64,000 nucleotides of DNA, taken from the NCBI RefSeq assembly GCF_000208865.1, contig NC_018395.1:5566839-5630838 (forward strand), in the 5' to 3' direction. Positions 46,301 to 59,400 of the stretch are shown one piece after another. Position numbers and translations under genes: made by a program. The notes beneath the pieces are model-generated. The model ran no database searches, was not told where the DNA came from, and worked only from the letters and a program-made list of their open reading frames with translations. Origin of the DNA: Neospora caninum Liverpool. Lineage: Eukaryota > Apicomplexa > Conoidasida > Eucoccidiorida > Sarcocystidae. Each line of letters opens with the position of its first letter. Within the stretch, counting starts at the first letter, position 1.

Positions 46301-49300
46301 AACAGGAGGCCAGCTGGAGACATGATCCAGACATCCCATGAAACGTGTCGACTGGATCTGTCCTCAGTGTTTCAGGGCAGCTGAACGGCCTAAGCAAATA
46401 ACCTCGAGCGACGAAGCGAACGCCATCTGCCGACCACAGACGTCATTGTGAGGGTTTGGGGTGGAAGCAGGCACAGTGGAAGTGGCACAACGCATTTAGC
46501 CACGCTAGTATATATCCAATGGAGGCTAGTTAGATATGAGTAATTGCTCTAAAGACAATCTACCAGTATGTAAACAATCACCTGAGCACGTTTGGGCTTC
46601 GGCCTTTGAAGTTGATTCACTGGGCGGAACGTTCCTGGAGCAACTGGGAATGCATCACTGTCATCAAGATTCGTCATCGAATAGATTCCCCGGTATTCCA
46701 AACTGTTCCTCCTGATGCCTGTATCACTGGATGCCGGCCTCGCTGACGCTGCAAAGCAGCGTCGTGAGGCGCACCGGGCAGCGAACTCGATAGAGCGGAC
46801 AGAGGCCTATATTGAACACACAAACTTATCACCATTCCGTGACTGATTGAGTTTGTTCTGCTTCTTTACTGAGGAGACGTCTGCGTTCGTGCGTTTAAAC
46901 GGAGTCCTCATTGAGCAGGATAGTTACAAACATCGGTGATCCTGCTTGCGGTGGTTCGATTCATCCTGAACCGCTGCTGCAAAATGTATGGGAAGTATCC
47001 CATGTATCTAAACTGAGCTCTGCCTTGATAACCGTTTCGCATCCTTCACTGCGTCCGATATGCTCGTGGCACGCCTAGACAAGTTCTTGGACACGTGGCA
47101 TTACGGTGTGGTTGCTAATGCAAGTGCCCGAACCCATAGGCCAAACACACCGGAAAGCACGGCCGCGAAGGTTAGGTATCTGCATTCTAAGCACTTCGCT
47201 CTCATTGCCCATAACAGTGCTGCAGTTCTCTACTCGTCGAGACAACGTAGGCGCAAAAAGGCCATAAGTGCTTTGCGGCCTTACGGTGTAGTCTTCAGTG
47301 GTAGGATTGATGCATACCAAGAGACTCGTCCAGGAATTGTTTTTGAGACTATTCTGAGGGCAGAGCGTTTAAAGCATTCTATCAGAAACAGAAGATGTCA
47401 TAACGTGAGCTGTTTGTGTTGTGCTGCTGGTAAGGGGTGAGACGCTGCATCTGAGTACACTACATTGATTCAAACAGCCAAAGAAGTTGCGAGGTGTTGG
47501 TTCTGCAAGCGGTGTTGAGGGTTTGTCAATTTCAGCGACGATTGTGCGAAGACCATCCTCGTGTTGGGGTCTTTGCGGGGCGTCAAAACTCGCTACCCGC
47601 GTACTGACCTTTGTCCCCCCGTTGGCTGTTCCATGTTAAAATTGCTTAGAGCGTCACTGTGACCCGCATGTACTCGACGCAATCTCTTCTCTTGGGAATC
47701 CTACTGCCCGACGTGTCCCAACGTTAATCGACGCATGATGCGATGCTCTCGTCTGATACAAAGCATGTGCTCTTTCGTTTCTGGAGCGAATCAACCTATT
47801 GGTCTAAACTATGACAGGGACCCAAGAATATCGACAAACAATCAAGACCATGAGCGGCTTTGTCTCATTTTATTACTGAGACTGCACACTTGTATGCTTT
47901 TCAGTGCATCTCTACAAGCTTCGCAGATATCAACCCGTGTTCATTCCCGTAGCGTCTGACCTGTAGGACACGCCTAAGCTTCACGTTTTGAATCTGCTGG
48001 CACTGGCGCGGGTTATGCGCTGATGCAAGCTCAGAACCCCCTGCAATATTGAGCATTGCGTGCCCAAGTGCTGCTGTTGGCGACGGAGGTTCTTCAGTTG
48101 ATACCCCTCCACAGAGGTTTTCGTTTTTTTCAACAGAGCCAACAGGGTCAGGACTACAAAGGTCAACGAATGTCAGGGTCCCGCCGATGCAGCCTGTGTC
48201 TGAAGTACGCCTGTGACGGAGAGTCAACCGTTGTAAGAACCAGCATGCATCATTGCCGATAACAATGTTGCATTCAGCGAGACATTTGATGCGTGAAAGT
48301 TAGGTCTTACGTAATAGATTGCTTGATCAGGTAAAGAGAGAACATTAGGTGAGACTTTGCAGAAGAACACACATTCCTATGGCTCTTAGCTGCCCTCGCC
48401 GCCATGATCTTTTTTATGAGCCGTACAACCTAAGCACACCAGAAGGTATGAGCAGCGCAGAGTCTCTTGCTGCCTGAGAAGGCCAGAATAGCTAGATGTG
48501 ACCTAACTGTCACACGGTCGAAATCAATATTATTTTCGGATTTGCTTAGCTTTCGTGTCATCCTGCTGGGAACAGATCGGGGAGCGTCGCGTGCACAGAC
48601 GGCACAAGATATTGGCCTTGCCCACAATGCAGCCTCTCTTCTGACACCAGTCCTTTTCCGCAACCAGACAGACAAAATTCTATCATGGTGAACGCAGTCT
48701 GGAAATATGGATAGAACTCAATTGCACAAAGCGAGGAGCATCAGCCCCCGCAGTCAATCGCTCATAGACGCCATATGCCATGAATGGAAATTTTTCTGGG
48801 AACCCACCTCATCTGCCGAAGACAGCCGAACCGGAAGTACTCCTTCAACATGTGCCTGAGAAGGAAAGAAGCCATAGAAACGTCCTAAGCTTCCGCTGCT
48901 CTCCACGTCATTCCTCCCGAGAATTATGCCGCCATAGCAACCGCTCAGTCGCATAAGCCATGCGTAAGAAAGATTGTCGACTTTTTTCACAGACAATCCG
49001 GTCGCACAAACCTGCCTTACATATCCCGTTGCCACATCTCGCGTAACGGCAGCTTTTGCTGGACTTGTAACCATAGGTCCCTGCTGTTCTGAAAAAAACA
49101 AGAGAAAAATGGAAGACGACTCTACATGTTCCTATAAGCGATGATTCCTCAGCTCATTGCGGCCGTGGCTGTCTACGCCAAAGGGGGCCTGGAACAATAT
49201 ATTTTTTCGACACTTCTCGTCTCACCGTGCGTCCGATAGTGTTTTCTGTAATATCTTGTCAAATCGTTAATCTGATTGCTGGAGACCTCCACGAATGTCA

Positions 49301-51780
49301 CCATCGCCTCTGTACCCTGACAGGTAGTTAGATCAAACACCGTTTTGCCTACGATGTGCGGACACCTCTTTCTGGGCGAACCCAGCGACAACCCAGCAAC
49401 CGACCATCGTACCCCACATCGCCACAAGTTGGAACGGCTCTGGAGGCATAGCCGGTGGCAGGCTTAAGGAAAAATCAGTTTTCAGGTTTTCTGAGTGTGC
49501 ACAACCATTGTGCACACCTCTATTTGGTGGATTCTTCCTTCCGGAGGCCGAGGCTGTGCAGCCAGTAGATATGCCACAAATGTTCCATTAACACAAGAAC
49601 GTGGGCAATTGGAAAATACGCGTAAACCACATTGTAGCGAGATGTCCGTCGTGCCCATCAAAGTTGCGAGAGCATTTCCTATGCATCAAGTTACCTCAGA
49701 CATCTGTTTCAGCGTCAACTTTGAGAATAAGTCGTAGACGGCCAAAATAAGAATGCCTTCTTCGGAATCTGGCCCTCGGCCTCCGAATATTGAGAATGTC
49801 TTGCCGCCCCCGCTGGGACCGTACGCAAACAGTGATGCGGTCTCTCCAGCTGTACAATGTGAGTCAACAGAAAGCGTACATAACGACAGGCGACATACGA
49901 TAGCTCCCCACATCATCGAGGTGTTCACAACGACCACATACGTGGTGTTTTGCTTTTACCGTTTATGCTCACTCTAAGCCAGGCCTCACCAGGCATCGCT
50001 CGAGGACGATATCCCGTTTTACGCTCAATGCGGACTTCAAGACGAGTGAAAAATTCCCCGAACCGACACACATGCGTTGAAATCTTGTCCACCTCGATCG
50101 CCAATCAAAGAAAGGTTCGCCTCGCTCTGTCTGTCAGCTTTTTCTTCGCCACATCCTAGATAATGCACGGCGTATGGGAGTCTTGCCGAGAGTCCTAACT
50201 ACTGTCATCATCATGAGTGAGGTAAATAAAGAAGTTACGGCTGGCTGGGAGATTCACTCTGCCTCGCGCAACCAAGAACTTGGTCGACACTGCCTTGCCA
50301 GCGTCGGTTTCACAGAGCTCAAGAGCTTTGTTGTCGTGTTGCGCCCCTGACAAAGCCTAACCTAGGACGCGGTCCACCAAGGGTGCGCCAAGTTCTCGGA
50401 ACACTTCCTGGTGAGACGTTTCGGGGGGGAAGACTCTGTCGACACTGCCGAAACAAACAAATCAACACCAAAAATCCAGTCGTCACAGCAATGCAGAGTC
50501 GGCTTCCAGGGGATAGGTTGTGTTGTAGGTACCAGGCGCTTTGCGCTGGCGGAAACAAACCTTGTTGTTTTATATTTTTCATAATTGCAGTCGCCTCGCG
50601 TGGGTATATAAGGTGTTACTGTCTCGGTACGGTGTTGCTTACACGCCCCTGTTTTCAAGGCACCTGCTTGAGGGTGAAGAAAGTGTCCGTAGTAAGGGTT
50701 CTTTGGTTTTACTGCAGGATGTTTCCAGCAGAGGCACTTTGTGGACAAACGGACAGGCTGGAGAGCGCTGCTACGAGTATCCATAAAAAGCGTGAGGTTT
50801 TGGTCCTGGATGTTGGCAGAGCCCGTATGCGCCTGTAGATTTGTTCACGACATGAGCCACATTGCGGTTAGCTTTGTGCTTCTTAGTGCGTGTCCTTCTC
50901 CCTTCTGGCGTTGTCAAAGGACCAGCTGTCCAAACACAGTGGACGCAGACAGCGCTCGCCCCTACAATGTTCGGCTGAGTTGGCGCACAGAAAAAAAGGT
51001 CTTCCGAAACCAGATAGTCTTCCGACTCTACATCCGTGGGTCTGTGAAGTCGTAACACACCGGTACGGTGTGAGTATAATTCCTTTCTGAAAAACGTGCC
51101 GATGCATCGAACTCACATATATGGCCGGTCATCCTTGGGTACTTCCGGTTCCGCTAACCATAGAACTGTCGGCTCGGCAGGGTCGATAGTGTAGCACGGC
51201 TCCAGTAAAGAAGGCACACTTGCTGAACCCCGCAAGCGGATACCGACCTGAATGAGGCGTTACAGTCAAGAGAAACGGAATGGCCTCCCTTGACACACCA
51301 GTTGCTTTAGATATGCAGCATTAGGAACAGCTATGGACTTGTAGGACATACAAAATGCCTGCGAGTATTCAAGCGTGAAAGGCATCCTGATGAATCTGCA
51401 TCCTGCGACCCGCTTCAACAACAGCAATATGTGCCCATTTCCTTCCTACCGACTGAAAGAGTGAACAGTTGGACACGGCTTCAGACACGCTGTTCGGCGT
51501 CTTGCAGGGCCAGCACTAGCGGTGAAATATAGCAATTCATAGTGCTCAAATACCTCATTTCTTCCGATAGGGTCTGTGATAGATCAGTTTCTTTGTATTT
51601 AATCTTGAAAGAACAACAGTTTCCTGTTGTATCCAGAAGTGGGCATGAAATTCACACGCTTAACAGGTCCCCTCAAGAGAAAAATTGCCTTCACTCTGTT
51701 TCGGATCACATCTAATCAGTTCACACCTTCACCCACTGTGTAGACTTGTCTGCAGTCGTTTCCTGATTGCCGCTCTCCAT
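43373..51780 (-). CDS. Divergent kinesin with coiled-coil tail
   Basis: Twenty-one exons in transcript order: 51780-51727, 51247-51117, 50444-50362, 49849-49695, 49316-49226, 49088-48808, 48698-48646, 48565-48440, 48210-47961, 47353-47161, 46748-46582, 46153-46051, 45925-45846, 45629-45472, 45037-44963, 44639-44535, 44406-44208, 44096-44009, 43911-43797, 43708-43633, 43495-43373. All phases close, giving 901 residues. Motor landmarks: STQWVKVGIRLRGSA at the first strand; VDRVFPPETSHQEVFREL; P-loop AYGPSGGGKT (98-107); VTFVEVSSNQINDL; switch I as VTVRSH (301-306, usually SSRSH); switch II as VDLCSPD (340-346, usually VDLAGSE); NSLKNNSWTSLLVCINP from 409; and LFAPTLSRRVEN before the neck. The tail (about 520-860) is rich in coiled coil, e.g. 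IREREYLLKEFLND and EELGSKIRQAYDTMKEREEA. The N-terminal motor and missing Gly/Glu of switch II suggest weak or absent ATP hydrolysis. The tail exons are short. The cellular site is unknown; microtubule binding is inferred from the family. Confidence 0.92.
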
Positions 51781-53764
51781 CTTTGCTCGATTCCTCGATG
51801 ATACAACAGCTTCTGTCTGCTGTTCTATGGCAGGCTTCCGTTCCCTTATGTTCGAAGGACAGAGACAACAGTTCTTTGCACCCAGCAGGCAAAGAAGCAA
51901 CGGCGACAGAAGACAATCCCACTCCGACTCTGATCCGCAGGTACCCAAATACCCGCACAAGACGGAAGATATTGCACTACAAAAGCCAGATCTTTTTTCT
52001 CACACTGAGTAAAGTCAAAACCAGCCGTACCTATTTAGTCTCACATTTGGTGTGCGACGGAACCGGGCCGTATGCAGTGTGAAAAAAGTTATAATAGACC
52101 GCGTCTAAATGGCGACAGTGACCAATATGCCTTTAACAACCACCGCCTTCTAACATACATGGCAAAAAGACCTTCGCCCTGTCCCACCGTTTGCTAGCCG
52201 GCTGGAGGTCTATGTGCACTTGCATTTGCAAAGAAAGCAACGTTTGGACAAGCAGCAGCGTCGGCGCCTTTCGCTTCCACCTGTCGCTGTTCGTGCTGCG
52301 CTATCTTTGGGAGAAGCTCTTTAATTTGAACAAGACGTCGATTCGTAGACGAATGAATGACGCTTTCTCGTGGAGCAAGGAAACCGACAGACAAAACACA
52401 ACATTTCATCGCTATTTCACAGACGGCTTTTGCATGAGGGAGCCGCCTGAGTGGTCCAGCTAGATAATTTGCCGACACATCTACTTCCTCCCCTCTTTTT
52501 TTTCGTTCGGTGTTGGCCCATGAAAAGACAGTCGAGAATTGGTCGCTGCGTAAGTGCAAATAAACGCAACTCGACACTGGCCACGTTATTCCACGCTCCT
52601 CTTTCCGGCTTGTTCCCCGGCGTTTCCGCCGCAAGTGTCAGCACCCGAGCTCCTACATCAGCTCACTACCGCGCCACATGTTTCAGCTGAGTACCAAGAA
52701 GGTGCGACCTCGCTTTCATTCGTCCTTGGTGTATCTACGATCGTGGGAAAATAGTTAACCGCTGTCTCCACCAAGCACTGGCAACACATTACACAACACC
52801 GCCTACACATTTCTGCATCTGAAATCGTGGAAAACGATCGACGGGCACATGCAATCTTTGCCCAACAATACAGGCTGCGGCCCACTGTTTTTTATCTCCA
52901 TGCCAGCACACCTTTGAGCAGCCAAGTGGGGCCCGCTGCGCTTCTGAAGCCGAAAGGAGAAGAAGAAAGCAAGACAGGAACAGAATCCAAAAGCGTTCAA
53001 CGGGTCCACCCTTCACCAAAGCGTGGAAAAAGTGGCTTGACGATTTTCTTTAAAAGGTCTCGTACTGAATGTAAATGTCGGGGATTCTGTGCGTGCTCTA
53101 TCTGAACCAGGTGTGCGTTATATAGTCACCCACCAGCAGATCAAGAAACGTAGAGGCACACTTTCTCGTATCGTTTCTATTCGGAAGGTTGTCGCGACTG
53201 AAGGGAGCCACCCTGAATCTTTGCACACGTTCATTGTCTGAAAATTGCGACAACCCAACTGCATGTTTCCCTTGGGAGCGGCCGGACGTCCATTTTTATG
53301 ACAAAGCAGGCCTCTCCATGTCTTGATTTGTGGGTGGGACACTGAGCGAAAGTACGTTTCCTTCTCCTCGTTCCAGAAAAAAAAGCCGAACAGCTCGTTT
53401 CTTTACCAACCCATCTAGAATAGAAACGTTAAATGATGCGAAAACCTCTTTGTAAGGAGCTGTTCATTGGCTACCGTCTTCTGACTCTCTGACACCCCTG
53501 CGTGCAAGGGGCAAAACCTAACAAAAGTGGGCTGAGTGTAACTAAAATCACGGAACCTCTTCAAGTATATAAACGGCAATTCCGTGGTAACTAGCAGCGT
53601 TACGCCATGGTGTTGACAGCAAGCAGCTGCCTCCCGCCTCGAGTTTAGCGAAAAATATGAGCTGGCTTCGGGGACTCTGTTCAATGTTCTTCTACTACGT
53701 CAAACAGGCGTCTTCTTCTGCCACCTGAGCTCCTGCGGCAGTGCTGAGATGTCTAATTGCAAAG

Positions 53765-53995
53765 GTTGGCTCTTCGTTTTTGACCGAGAGGGAGGGACTG
53801 CCACAGAGCACGGAGTGCCACTTCACTGGAACATACTGGCGTTTGCCGCTTCACCCGCCGCAGAATAAAGGCTCGAGACTCTTTGACACAAGGGAATGCG
53901 CTTTAGTAACAGCCCTCGAGAACCGGTGGAGGCTCACGAACCAAAAATCCGCAGCACAGGACTGCTTCCTCAAGGCACATGACCGACAGATATAG
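53765..53995 (+). CDS. Candidate exon of an unresolved gene
   Basis: An open plus-strand frame follows a possible acceptor (ttgcaaag at 53764) and runs to a stop. Its translation is mixed hydrophilic and hydrophobic with few low-complexity runs, for example LTEREGLPQSTECHFTGTYW and ENRWRLTNQKSAAQDCFLKA. That differs from nearby shadow frames. No family is recognised. An overlapping ATG frame at 53749 (MSNCKGWLFVFDREGG) competes with it. Confidence 0.2.
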   Translation, partial: VGSSFLTEREGLPQSTECHFTGTYWRLPLHPPQNKGSRLFDTRECALVTALENRWRLTNQKSAAQDCFLKAHDRQI

Positions 53996-54624
53996 TACCT
54001 GTGCTCGAACCTTAGCCGGACCAAAACTGACCGCGAGCTTGCGCTTGAAATCCTTTGCTTTTATGAATATGAAGCCCCGATCCCGTTATGGATAGCAGTT
54101 TTGGTCCGGGGGAAACTCAGGTTTTCGGTTTAATGGGGGCAATGGTACCGGTACGTACTTTACGATGTTCGGTATCGAAGCGCGTGATCCTGTCTCATGA
54201 GTCTTTTGCCACGAAAGTCCTGAACTTCATCCATTCCAGCACTCCTCGGCGGACGCGACGATATTGAAAGCTCGTTGCATCTCAAGTCCAAACATTCTGC
54301 AGCAGACAGGGCGAATGCCCCTCATTGATTTAATCTCCTAGATGGCCCTGGCCTCCTGGCAGGGAAGAAAAATGAGGCTGGAGGCAAAAGCAAGGAAGTC
54401 GACAAGGGGGGCATGATTCTGAGTCTTGTATGACACTCACCGCGCATCTTTGCTAATGTTGAGCCCCTATAACAGGGCCCTCGCGTCGCCCCTACAGCTC
54501 AAGGCTGAAGTATCTCCTGTTGTTCGGTTGAAGTGTATGATGGCTACATATTTGTGCATCAAGTGCGTTTGGCTGTGCTCATGATTCAGTATATGCGCCA
54601 CATCTCATTCTGTTCCTTCCGAGA

Positions 54625-54813
54625 GTGAAGCCAATGCATTATGGCGGCCCTCAGGTGGACCTGCAAAACACTCCTGTGCCTCGCGTGTGTCGGTACATTT
54701 CTACGTACAAGTCTTCTTTGATGGGTCACTTGCCTGCGACAGTCTCGGCATATGTCGCCGACAGCACTCGAGCCCCGCTGTTCCTTCTTGTTTGGAACTT
54801 TGTTGAGAAGTAG
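54625..54813 (+). CDS. Candidate short ORF or exon, 62 residues
   Basis: A plus-strand frame reads from MKPMHYGGPQVDLQNT to APLFLLVWNFVEK. Composition is balanced and ends in a hydrophobic patch. It may be a short ORF or the end of an exon from a gene in this interval. No family is recognised. Confidence 0.18.
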   Translation: MKPMHYGGPQVDLQNTPVPRVCRYISTYKSSLMGHLPATVSAYVADSTRAPLFLLVWNFVEK

Positions 54814-56490
54814 AGGGACCAAAAGCCTGCCTCACACCTCGTTTTCGTTCGGTTTCTCCTAGATCAGCAGCTGACCACTGCCGCCCCTAACAAGAAACGG
54901 ATACTCAACTTCGTTCTGATATTGAAACTGATTCAACTACCGGTCCGTTGTCAGTTAACGACCCTGGCCCATATGCTACCGTTTTCGACAACCTACGGGC
55001 TTCTCGTCTTCTTTCCCACATCGTGTATAATTTTATGCAGTGCTTTTTGGGTATCAATCAAAAATGCAAGGAAGGTTCTCCCGAGGCTCCGGCACATCTG
55101 GTCGCTGTCAGGGGCTCCCAGAATTTGACCCCCCTACGTTCACAACGCATTACAATCTTCCGCGCACGCCCTGGTCAAAAACACAGACACGTATTTTCTG
55201 AATTATCTTAGCGTCCAAAAAGTGTACGCAAATCTTCCGTCAAGACGTAGACAACCGAAGGTCTCGTTCATTGCCCGGTGGAGGAGCGTGGTGGTGTCTG
55301 CTGTCTCGCGGTCCGCTAATCTATCGACAAGTTGGATGTGCTGCTGTCTCCGTTGCACTGTGCAACGCCCGTCTCTCCCAGCCGGACCGCTCAGGTCGAC
55401 GCCTGAATGTCGGGACACGACATCCTCTATTCAGTTCCTTTTTTCAACCTCCCGCATCGTGCACCATGTAAAACAGGATTTGTCCAGAAAAAGTATTGGC
55501 TGCGCATCGATCTTTCTCGTTCCCCGTTTTTGGCCCGCGCGTTCGGTCGGTGAACAACGTAAGACAAAGAGACTTTATAGAACACTTCTGCGCTCATCTG
55601 AGAAAAGCGGTTCCTGAAAATAGATGGATTGGCAGTCAAACTCAGGTGGCAACCTGTGGCGCCCAAGTGTTGAACTAAAGTATTTCGTTTGATGCATTGT
55701 GGTCGACGGGTTCTTCATGTCGGTGTGTGGTCCTGTCTGCAACACTTAAGCAGATTTTTGGATAGTCCGACGGGTGGCCTGTAGCCACTGCGTTCCCTTC
55801 TGCCAAAAATCTCTTCTGAGGGTTAAAAATTCAGAGGCGGCAAATGTCAGCTCCTCCGACAGCTTGACCCTCGTCCGGTCAATTTTCGTCTCCGTTTCAA
55901 TCGTTGTCACATCAACGCCAGCATTTCAAGGTCATCTTCCTCATCGTGTTGGTTTGAACTTTCACCGGTATCCTATACGCCACGGCCTTTTCTTTGCATT
56001 CTGGCGGGCGCGTACCGCCGCGGTGACGTGCTGATGGACTCATGCAAATACCGTACACAATCGCTGCCGTTACGACTTCTTCCTCCCTGAATTCATCAGC
56101 AGAACACCTTCCAGACCGCGCAAGCACTCACAACGGGGGAGGCGCTGGTCGCGTCAGGCTTCCGAAACGGCTGCCGGTTACAATAGAAGTCTTCAGAAAT
56201 GTTTGTGACGAAGGATCTGAAAGAAAACGTGGATTCGATGGTTCAGGCCCTGAGTCGAGCGGTGGCTGTAATGCGTTGACACCGCTCAACGCCTTGTCCC
56301 GCCTCTAGGTCCTGAAATTTGTTCTTCCACTGGGAGGGGGTGCTCAGCAAGTCAGCTGGCGCACGACACTTGACATGCCACAGACCCTCCCCATCAGTTC
56401 TCCGTTTAATATTACTTCGTCTCGTCCTTCACCAGCCTCTCAGCCTGGTCCTTCGTCATCCAAGTCCACCTTCTATTCCTATTGTGCACC

Positions 56491-59400
56491 ATGCCGTCAC
56501 CCTCGGTTCAACACTCGGGCGCATCGCCCGCAGTTTCCATTGAAGGCAGCGCAGTAGCTAATAAGAAGATTGACGGCCGTGGCTACCATCCCTTTGACCT
56601 TCTCTATCAGCTCCACACCACTGGCCTCACGCTTTCTGTCGGGTGGCGAAACGTGCCATCTCGGCAGTCGCTCATGAGGCCTTCTTTCCACCAGTCCAGT
56701 TCTCATTCTTCCGCCCTCCACAGCGCTTCTAATTCGTCTCATGTGTCTGCATCTCTCCCATCAACCGATACCGACAGTGCTTCGAGTATTTCAGAGACAA
56801 AGAAAGATCACTCCGCGACTGCCGACCACCAAACTGTATCGGCGCCTCAGCCACAGTTGGCAGTTTCAAAAGGCTTTTCAGTCGCATCAGATGGAAGTCA
56901 AAATGTCTTCGAGACAATCAATGCAGTGGTGTGCATTCCCCTCAAAAGTGGCTCAGAGGCAGCCCGGTTGTTTTTGAGGCGAATTGACAACGATAGCCCA
57001 TCTCAGCAGTTCACTTCATCCGTCGAGTTTACGCTGAATCCACAGACTGTCACTTTTCTCCCCCTCGACCCTTCAGAGCTGAACGATACATCTCTCTGCC
57101 CAGAGAACCTTTACGGGCAGGACCGCGTCTTGCAGACAGGGGTGCAAGACGGGGTAAAGTGCGCGGAACAAGGAATAAGCACCCCATCGTCGGCACCGGT
57201 ATCTCCTGACGGCGGCGTGAAGGACAACGAGGAGTCTACGGAGTCGCGGGCCAAACCGGCAACCTTTCCTCGTTGTTCAACTGAATCCCCCCGCTCGTGC
57301 CCAACCGATACAAACACATCAAGCAGCAAAGCTCCTGGTTGCCGTGAATGTTCGTACATTTCTCGTGAAGGTGCCACCTCTCCAGACTGTCAGGTACCTA
57401 GCGCGTGTCCTGCCGAACCTACTTCTAACAGCTTACGTTCTGTGCCCGTTGTGTCCCCGTCTTCGCCTGCACCCGCACGAGCACCTTCTGCATCTGGGTC
57501 GGGTTGTTGTGAGGCCGGTCTTTCTAGCTCTTCGGTGCCATCGGATGCCAAATTATCCCCGTCGTCTTATGTAGACAGTGTTGGCCTCTGCGGTGACTCG
57601 ACGCATCCCGTCAGTCCATCTGAACCTAGTCGAGAGCGTCAGGCGGTCGTGCTCCAGGGCCCCGATGGAGTCGAGGTGGTGATCAGGTGTCGCTCTGGCG
57701 AGCCAGAGACTTCTTGGGCTGTTGGGTCACAAAGTGACAAGATCGTCAGGCCTGATTCCGGAACAGATCTGCCGTGTACGGTGGTATGCGAAGCCTTGAG
57801 GATTCTCCAATTATACGGCTTCCGACAAAGTGCACTTTTGTCATCTTTGACGGATCCATCGTCTTCTGAGAAGGGATGCGGCGACCTTGCGAAAGCTACC
57901 GCGAAACTCAATTTGCAGGTCCTCTGTAATGTTGCTCTAGCATCGCCACCTGCGATACCGTCTGTGGCACTGGAAGGCACGGTAACTGCCGCTCAGCCTG
58001 TAGCCATTCCTCCGGAACTGGGGTCTGCGCCTGAATGTCGACAGTCGTCGGCGACCGAAAAAACTGAACTGACCGGGAACCTAAAGGCCTTCAAGCAAGC
58101 GAGCAAGATGGGGGGACTTCCGACAGATGGCGACGGCTCAGAGGAGTGTGGACGCTCAGACCAGGGCTGCAGTCGTGCGACCCGGCCGGTGCGAGGAGCC
58201 TCCGCCACCGTGAGCCCCAAGCTGAGACCTTCCGAATGTGATAGGAGTGACCGTGGGGATGGGACGGATGAAAAACCACAAAAAAAGGCAGAAGGGAGCG
58301 AGGAAAGGCAGCACGGGACTTGCGTTGCGCTTGACAGAATGCTCCAATCCTTGGGGTACTCGCACAGCTCAGTGGACCTCTCCCTGGTGTATCTCGCTGC
58401 AGCAGGCCTCTTGGTAAGTTTTCTGTGTACGCGCGCTTCGAGACACCGTACAATGTAGTTAATGAGGTTGAGCCGTAACGGTCTGTGCTCTTTGCGATCG
58501 GGTGGTTCAGCTCCATTGGGATTTGTGACGTGACTATTCGGAGCAGCTGTTTTATTGAGGCAGCACGCTTCATATTCCCCACGTCCATCGTTTTCACTGT
58601 AATCGTCTTTTGCACTCGCTTACCTATGCCCTGGACAGCCACAGTAGTGAAAGCGGCAGAGCCGTTCTGATGCCGGGAAAAGGTGCCATGACGAATGCTG
58701 GCAGCCTGCAGGCTGGAGCAAACCTGTGTATGTTTTCTTGGCAGACAGTAGTCAGACAAGTCGCCTTTAGTGACAGGGGCTGCACTTTGTTTTTTGAAAC
58801 TGTCCTCTTCAAGACAACGGCATAGACAGCCAATAAAGAATTTGTCGTTTCCGAGTCGCATGCGGCTATCGGTGGATTTACCTTTCCTGTGCAGGACCAG
58901 AAGGTAGAGCGGGCTGTCGATGGAAAAGAAGCTTGTCTTGCAGATTCGTCCGAAGCCAATACACACCATTCGCTGTCTCCCTTGAACCCGGCGATCTCAT
59001 CAACGGAAGGCACATTTGCATCTGCTTCTCCGTCTCCAGCGGTGGCGATCCAGACCCAAGGTGACAAAGCTAAATCGCCGCCGGTGTCGTCGGATGCCCC
59101 GATGCGGAGCCTCTTTCCCATTTCATCAGGAACTTTTTTTCCAACTCAATCGGGGCACGCTGTTTCCCCTCTGCTCATCGCTCACCAGCCTCCACAGAGT
59201 GGAGACATGACCAATCCGTGGCCGCCCGTCGATAGCAACGAGGTGACTACCGCTTCGATGGTTGACTCAGGCCCAGCATCAGCAGCAAGCGAGAGCTGCG
59301 CATCAGCAAAAAACACAGTCGAAAGATCGAGCGCTACCCCACCCGAAGGCCAGGAACACTCAAGCACCTCTCCCAAAGATTCCGACCCCTCGTCTCGCTA

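Larger units (their letters stand above)
51781..56490. other. Long divergent interval with coding-like fragments
   Basis: This 4.7-kb stretch lies between the kinesin start (minus) and the giant gene (plus). It must hold two promoters. It also contains plus-strand frames with protein-like composition: 52752-53105 (contains ENDRRAHAIFAQQYRLRP), 53765-53995 (contains LFDTRECALVTALENRWRLT), 54625-54813 (contains CRYISTYKSSLMGHLPATVS) and about 54903-55211. I could not link them by phase into one model or recognise a family. Confidence 0.35.

Noticed and set aside
49990..50350. Alternative minus-strand exons before the kinesin P-loop (VDKISTHVCRFGEFF and KALELCETDAGKAVST).
   Set aside because: The exon at 50362-50444 (VDRVFPPETSHQEVF) joins the P-loop exon directly in phase 1 and matches the canonical kinesin segment, so these are intronic.
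50592..50786. Plus-strand frame resembling an FHA domain (FSRHLLEG, then LQDVSSRGTLWTNG).
   Set aside because: It lies inside intron 2 of the well-supported minus-strand kinesin gene. It lacks a GR motif at the right place, and no in-phase neighbour exons form a complete domain. Treated as a chance match.
51733..52324. Plus-strand two-exon model (SFPDCRSPSLLDSS... joined to RLEVYVHLHLQRKQ...).
   Set aside because: The phases join, but the first piece overlaps kinesin exon 1 on the other strand and no family or start codon supports it.
58091..58969. 292-residue minus-strand frame.
   Set aside because: It runs antisense to exons 1 and 2 of the giant gene, where splice sites and phases agree on the plus strand. 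Its sequence has no domain.
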